DNA from: Gerris lacustris
Lineage: Eukaryota; Arthropoda; Insecta; Hemiptera; Gerridae
Reading direction: 5' to 3'
Length of the DNA: 64,000 bases
NCBI GenBank assembly: GCA_951217055.1
Contig: OX578276.1
Coordinates: 136,715,787-136,779,786 of the forward strand
The notes beneath the pieces were generated by a model, which did not search any database, had not been told where the DNA came from, and was given only the letters and a program-made list of their open reading frames with translations. This document shows, piece by piece, positions 58,488 through 64,000 of the stretch. How positions within the stretch are numbered: position 1 is the stretch's first letter; the number at the start of each line of letters is the position of its first letter. The translations under genes and the position numbers were made by a program.

Positions 58488-58610
58488 TTTGCTTCCGAGC
58501 TTACCGAAGGTAATGAAAGCTATGTGATCGTACCAAAGATCAAGATTTCAAAAATTCCAAAATAGAAATCAGTTTCAGACATCAGGGCACATTTTTGGTC
58601 CCGGTCTGTC
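58488..58610 (-). repeat. Conserved tail module, copy 3 (inverted)
   Basis: Starts on + as TTCCGAGCTTACCGAAGGTA and ends near ATCAGGGCACATTTTTGGTC, with a short GTCTGTCTGTC. Inverse of 49742-49872. Confidence 0.75.
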
Positions 58611-59936
58611 TGTCGCTCAATTTTTATGAACCAACACATCTTAAAAACTACTCGTAAATAAAAAATATTGATCGACAATCTCGGGCACTTCCTCATATAT
58701 ATATAAATAATACTCAATTTTAACGAAAAAATTCCTAAAGGGTTCAGAAAACAGAAGATTTTAAGAGTCTCTTCAAGATAGAAATTTCAAATTTACCTGG
58801 TATGTAATCAAGCCCGTGTTCAAGGGGGGGGGGGGGGTTACCTATAATAGACGGTTTACGGATTATAGGGCGAAGAATATCTATGAATATTTAGTATCCG
58901 TCGCCACACCACTTATTACATATTATGTTTACGAATATCCTATGGCTCAGTGACAAATTAAGGTGATTTTTAAAAGGAAAGATTACCAAATTTCCCACAA
59001 AAATAGGTGTAATTCATTTTTTACGTACAACGAACGTTTTAGCAAAAACCTAGCTTATTATAATGTGTATAGTGTTTGTTTTTGCACGACTTTTTTTTGT
59101 ATTTTTGTGAATATCTCGTTTCCTCTTGGACGGAGACCAATTGAGGATTAGATCAAAATTGAAGAATATAGAATTGTACACAAGAAACGTTATGTAATTT
59201 TTTTACGCACTGCGACCCGTTTATGTAATAAAGTGCTCCGAACTTTCTGCAAAATGCTTATCAACGTCCAATAAGTTATGCTTTTCCTCGAGGTACCTCC
59301 ACGGTGGGAACCGTTATTCAATACCTACGAGCGAGATTTCAAGTTTGTTTAGACATAGTTTGAAAATATTTGTGCTTTAGGGTTATATATTTTATAAAGG
59401 TATAATTGTTACTGTGACAATCGCAATGGCGAAACATTATTTTATATGTAAAGAACTTCTCGATATCAGTCCCACCCTGACTGTGGACCGTGGTATGAAA
59501 TGTTCGAAAGAAACAAGAATCAAAAGAGGTTGTGAACATGTAGAATATTTAACTATTGTTAACTCTGAAACAGTGCATCTGGAGTGTCAAGTGCATGTCG
59601 TGTGAGAAGTCGAAGATTTCGAGTACGTTCCTATTCAGTCCTCTACGAACGAAAGAAATTACATTCATTTTAAAAATTTGTGTCTGTTATGGTTTCGAGG
59701 TCGTCCTAGAAACCTTTATGCTTTCTTTTGGTAGTTCGTCCGTTGCATCTTGGAGTATATCTCCTGACCTACTGAAGCTATAGACTTGAAATTTGGTAAA
59801 CAAGTTAAACATTTTTTCCCAAAAACAGAAAAACTATTGTGGACTTAAACACTCCAAAGTTCTGCGATCTGCGAACAATTGCGAATAGATCGCAATATTT
59901 TATATTTTTTGTAATTTTCAAATTGTGTATTATTTC
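58611..59936. other. Intergenic, no gene confirmed
   Basis: A 64-codon frame at 59414-59605 (starting MTIAMAKHYFICKELL) is open but unrecognised. G-run near 58825. Confidence 0.4.
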
Positions 59937-60283
59937 AAAGGTATTGAAATGTAGATTACAAATATATATCGCGTTTCCAAAATGGCGGCCATTTTACCCC
60001 CCAAAAAATTAAAACAAACCCAAAATGTACCCCCCTGCACTACCCCATTAGGATAGGTCCTAAAATAAGGCAAAATTACATAAATATACATCTCTGTGGT
60101 CCAATAAAATTTCCGGTAGTTAATCTAAAAAAAAGTCAAATTTTAGAAATTTAAGGGGGCCGTAATTATGGAGCCCCAAAAGTTTTATGATTTGAAAATT
60201 CGAAGTTGGTATCATTTTAAAGGTATTGAAATTTGGTTCACAAAAATATATCGTGTTTCCAAAATGGCGGCCATGTTACCCCT
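59937..60283 (+). repeat. Direct repeat with ATGGCGGCCAT motifs
   Basis: AAAGGTATTGAAATxT...TTTCCAAAATGGCGGCCAT occurs at 59937-60000 and again at 60222-60283, about 285 bases apart. Possible tandem unit of a repeat. Confidence 0.6.
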
Positions 60284-60491
60284 AAAAGAACGAAATATGT
60301 GCATACCGAAGATAGTAAAGGATAATATTATGTGCACACCTTGTTTCTTAAAAGTGAAAATTTTTACATATTATTTTTGTTTAAAAAAAAATAATAATAA
60401 TAATAAATAAATAATATATAATAGAACTTCTTTTGTGGGAAATTTTGTTATCTTTAATTTTGATAACCACGTTGATTGGCGTCCAAGTCAT

Positions 60492-61490
60492 CAGATTTAG
60501 AGTACGTGGGCCCCTAGGCGCATGATGTGGTGCGGGCCCTCTCCCATTAGGGTAACTCTAACAGGGCTCTGAAAATGGGAGTGGGGGGGGGGGGGGAGCA
60601 CCCTCTCCTTTGTGGTACATTAAAGAAATAAGGACTTACAAATATTTTATTTGTAAAAAAATAATTCAAATATTTTTTCTTTCCTGGCTAAACGAATAAA
60701 ATAGTCAGATTTGGGCATACTGTGGAACTAAATTGAATAGATTGGATATTTGGCATAGTTGTTAATTGATGTTTGTAAATGAATATATCAATGGTCCGGA
60801 AATTCCTAAGAGGAGATTATGACCACCATTTTAGAAAATATGTCCAATTTTTCAGTTTATCCTATATATTTAGAAAAGGTTGGGCTAAGAGAAAGTAAAA
60901 AGTTGCGTCGAATACGTAAAATGTACCTTAAAAAGTTAAAACATTAGAATTCTTGGAAAATTTACAATAAAACTATGTTTATTATTTTAGGTTTTACATA
61001 AGCTGGTTCTAATAACAAGAAAAATCAAAATGGCTACTTATATTAAAATTGCACTTAAAAAGGAAAAGAAAGGAAATGTTCAAGCTTCCGAGATATCAAG
61101 AAAATCACTTGGACCTTATTTGTAGAGAAAAAATAATCTTTAAGTGACCTAAATGACATTTAATGTGAAGCAAATCTTTCTAGATATGGGTAAAAAAAAC
61201 AACTATTTTCTTGATACTATTTTCCAATATTAAGGCCATAGCTTCACCTCAGAACTTTCAGGAATTTATATGTTAAATTTCAAACATCAATGATCTATAT
61301 CAAAACTATGCCATGAATCAAAACTTTCTGATTTAGTTCCACAATGTTTCCATTGTTAACTGGACTAAGATTGAATGTTATTACTTAAAAACGAAGATTT
61401 TTGTCACGTTCTCTATGAATAAGCAGGATTTCTTTCCAAGTTTCGTGGTGCGGGCCCCTAGCTGGCCGCCTATGCCTAAATTCGGCCCTG
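60492..61490. mobile_element. Non-autonomous hAT element with damaged left end
   Basis: The right end is TAAATTCGGCCCTG (inverse CAGGGCCGAATTTA). The left end reads CAGATTTAG, which is the same sequence with GGCCGA missing. Further in, GGGCCCCTAGG and GTGGTGCGGGCCC match their inverses at the right end. The 8-bp duplications CAAGTCAT (60484-60491) and CGAGTCAT (61491-61498) differ at one base. No transposase. Confidence 0.8.
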
Positions 61491-61498
61491 CGAGTCAT

Positions 61499-62880
61499 AG
61501 GAAGCGAGATGTTTGCAATTAACCGATTTTGTCGACGTTTGCCCTTGAATATCTTTTAACGCGACAACGATCTCGTTGCCGATTTTGGATATGTTTTTCA
61601 GAACGTCAAAATGAAGCGATCAAAAGAAAAAATGTTGGCTCCAATTTTTTTGGAACAGAAGCCATATTTTTTAATAAAATAACTGGACTAAAAGTACTTT
61701 AAAAAAATAAAACAAAAAAATTAGGACAAAATATAAATAAATAAAATTTAATATTAATAATGTACATTTTTAAAAGTGGAACGAAGGAACAGAATTCGAA
61801 GTTTGATTGTTTAAGTCAATACCATTTTAAACTCTGGTTTGTTTTTTGACATTTTTATGTTTAGGCTATGGAACATAAGTCAAAAACGTTACGTTACTTT
61901 TAGCTTAAAAACTCAAAAAAGTATATCAAGGAGGTAAAAAGCTATAGGAGGTGTGTAATCCAGTCTCCAGCTGTTGGGCCTCCCTCCACCGCATGTCATA
62001 GGGCCGAAGAAAGTCGAAAAGATTTATACGTGTGACAGGGAATTAGGAAAGTACAGGAGGTTGCCATCAACTCTCAGCCCTCTCGGGCCTACCTAGTATG
62101 CAGGCATATTAACAATTCGTAGAAGGCACGCCGGTGCCTTGGAATTCAGTCGTTTGTAATTAAGCCGCGGCAGTGCCGGTGTGGAGATAAGAATAAAAAT
62201 TATCTTCCATCTACTTTTATCAATTACTTAAATAAATTACCGATTTTATGTCGGTAGTTTACGCAGAGCGAAAACATGAAAATGTCTCACTGTCTTGTGG
62301 ACTCGTATGCAAGAAGTTTCTCTCAATTTTTTAATATTTCTTTGGCCCATCAGACCACACATTTTGCATATTTTTAGTATCAGCGGAAATATAGTTTTAG
62401 GTCACTGATGTTCAACTCATTCTTACTTTAAGATCCTTAATAACTATGCCAATAGCACTCTGCTGTTTAATCTATTAAAATGTAAGTACTTATGAATAAT
62501 TATTTTTCAGCACTATTTAGTTTGCTTTCGATTGAGCCTTATTTGATGGAACATAGTTAAAATTTATATCAGTTTATTTGTTAACCCATGGCTAAAAAAT
62601 ATTAGGTTTCCCTAGATTGACGGTGGCAGCTATGTTTACTCACATCTATTATACATATATATTCCAATAATTTATGTATATTATTGTTGTTTCTGGGCCT
62701 TTTCTTTAATATTTTCAACGTAGCAGGTGATTTTTTAGGGTAGTAGCTACTTAACACTTAGTGTTTAAGGGTAAACACTAGTTTTATTCCGATGCAGACA
62801 ATTCAAATAAAGAAATATTAAAAATGAATAAAAACATTAAGTTTATGAACATCTTATATTTTATGACCATTTTAGTGTTG
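61499..62880. other. Intergenic, no gene seen
   Basis: A TE-like GC-richer stretch around 61960-62170 (CCTCGGGCCTACC region) is unclassified. Otherwise AT-rich. Confidence 0.4.
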
Positions 62881-62895
62881 ATACATCAGAAGAAC

Positions 62896-63593
62896 TCCTC
62901 ACCACTTAAGTTGTCCATCCGGCAGGGCGATATTCTTAGCCCATACCTGTTCATCATTCTTATGGACAATGTAATAAAGGACTGCAAGAGTGAGATGAGA
63001 CCCTTTAAGGTAGGGAATTGGAAGATGAACCCAAAGAAGCTTTCATTATTGGCATATGCCGATGACGTAGTTCTTCTGGCTGGCTCAGCAGAGAGACTGC
63101 AGCGAAACATGTATGTGTGGGCATCAGAGCTAAGGAGGCGTGGTTTATGGATCAACACAGCCAAAACAGAGACCATGGTGATCTGCCGGAAACCGATCAA
63201 TTATGGTAGGACCAACCCAGCTAAATAGGTGGAAGAATTCAAGTACCTGGGAGCAGTCTTCAGTGCTGATGGCAAGCCAGATAAGGATCTGAATTCTAGG
63301 ATCCCAGTTGCAGGGAGGTTGTACAATGCACTCAGAAGAGCCTTTCTAGGTAAGAGAGACGTCTCTACTAGAACAAAAATAGCGGTGCATAAGTCCACGT
63401 TCCTACCCACCCTGACATATGGTTGCAAATCCTGGGCACTAACTTCAAGTAAAAGCAGTCGACTTCAGACAACGGAGATGTGTTTTCCTGAGACGAACTG
63501 CGGGCAAGACCTGAAGGGATCGAACCAGACCATCAGGAGGAGCGTACAAACTGAGCCTCTATGTTTTTTTTTAGCTTCAAATTATGAATAAAT
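62896..63593 (+). pseudogene. Non-LTR reverse transcriptase fragment, RTE-like
   Basis: Begins abruptly in RT motif B (SIRQGDILSPYLFIILMDN), then LAYADDVVLLAGSAERLQ (motif C, catalytic YADD intact), an in-frame TAG at 63226, VEEFKYLGAVFSADG, RTKIAVHKSTFLPTLTYGCK and SRLQTTEM, after which the frame shifts (CFLRRTAGKT is in another frame). The C-terminal pattern LTYG...LQxxEMxFLRR...GKT is typical of RTE-like and related LINE proteins. The upstream Met is not the real start. A T-run and AAATAAATAAAA mark the end of the fragment. Dead: truncated at 5', one stop, one frameshift. Confidence 0.8.
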
Positions 63594-64000
63594 AAAATTG
63601 TATTTTATGGTTTATTATTGTTTCTACATTGAAATACTAATGTATGGGGGCAATTAAAAGTGTTAAGTGCTTACGGCCTAAAGGAGACTTAATCCGGCCC
63701 TATTGTAACTACAAAATAAGAGATTAATAAAAAAAAATAATAATAATAATAATGACACTATTAAGTGTAGAATTACAACAAATTTGTAATTAACCAATAT
63801 AAATATTAGTTTTTTTAATTAAATATTAATTTTTGCATTAAATATAAAAGAAAATATTACTTGATTTAAAATTACCAGGTAATTATAATGATAGCAGTAT
63901 AATTGGAACTAAAGCAAGATATATTACAGATTTTTATATTTATGTATGATACTGGAGAGTAGTAATTTCATTTTATATTTACAACCCTATTTTTTTAGTA
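63594..64000. other. Intergenic, no gene seen
   Basis: AT-rich with an (AAT)n tract at 63730-63753. TAATCCGGCCCTATT near 63690 resembles a hAT end, but no partner was found. Confidence 0.4.

Noticed and set aside
63660..63705. Another hAT terminus (TAATCCGGCCCTATT)
   Set aside because: No partner end or target duplication in the window.

Overview
This is eukaryotic, AT-rich, transposon-dominated DNA. Introns, a class A neuropeptide-type GPCR exon, Tc1/mariner, hAT, PIF/Harbinger, piggyBac, BEL/Pao, Jockey-like and RTE-like remnants and many LINE-tail-like repeats point to an arthropod, most likely an insect. I cannot name the species. No prokaryotic-style genes are present. The only host protein-coding sequence I can support is the last coding exon of a neuropeptide receptor, which occurs twice (764-1116 and 27607-27959, both + strand).

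The dominant structure is a large collinear direct duplication. Copy A (about 81-16502) matches copy B (about 26884-48829), with roughly 95-98 % identity by eye in aligned blocks. The copies differ mainly by whole-element insertions or deletions, several with clean target-site duplications and a visible empty site in the other copy. Copy A stops 93 bases before a 200-base run of N (16596-16795). That geometry suggests two haplotypes joined by scaffolding more than a real tandem duplication, but sequence alone cannot decide it.

Layout. 1-16502: copy A, with receptor exon, nested hAT, Tc1/mariner relic, tRNA-derived SINE pair, 602-bp foldback element abutting a PIF/Harbinger remnant, foldback with TGTAATTT arms, two Harbinger-type MITEs and a 0.73-kb dispersed repeat. 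16503-26883: gap and spacer, with a GC-rich element end, a 0.26-kb palindrome with hammerhead-like motifs, a piggyBac-like element and a minisatellite with inverted ends. 26884-48829: copy B, with B-only hAT MITE, 580-bp foldback, Jockey-type LINE, RT-less BEL/Pao element (itself carrying a nested repeat), a 124-bp repeat and a 739-bp repeat. 48830-64000: further repeat copies, two non-autonomous hAT elements (52103-53219, 60492-61490), a Harbinger remnant (54051-54747), tRNA-like sequence and an RTE-like RT fragment near 63 kb.

Nothing here forms an operon or pathway. The window records gene-terminal sequence, its duplication, and successive mobile-element insertion. The most informative observations are the allele-like insertion polymorphisms, a possible hAT excision scar, two Harbinger remnants with the same convergent pair of gene starts, and one repeat core carried between different ends.
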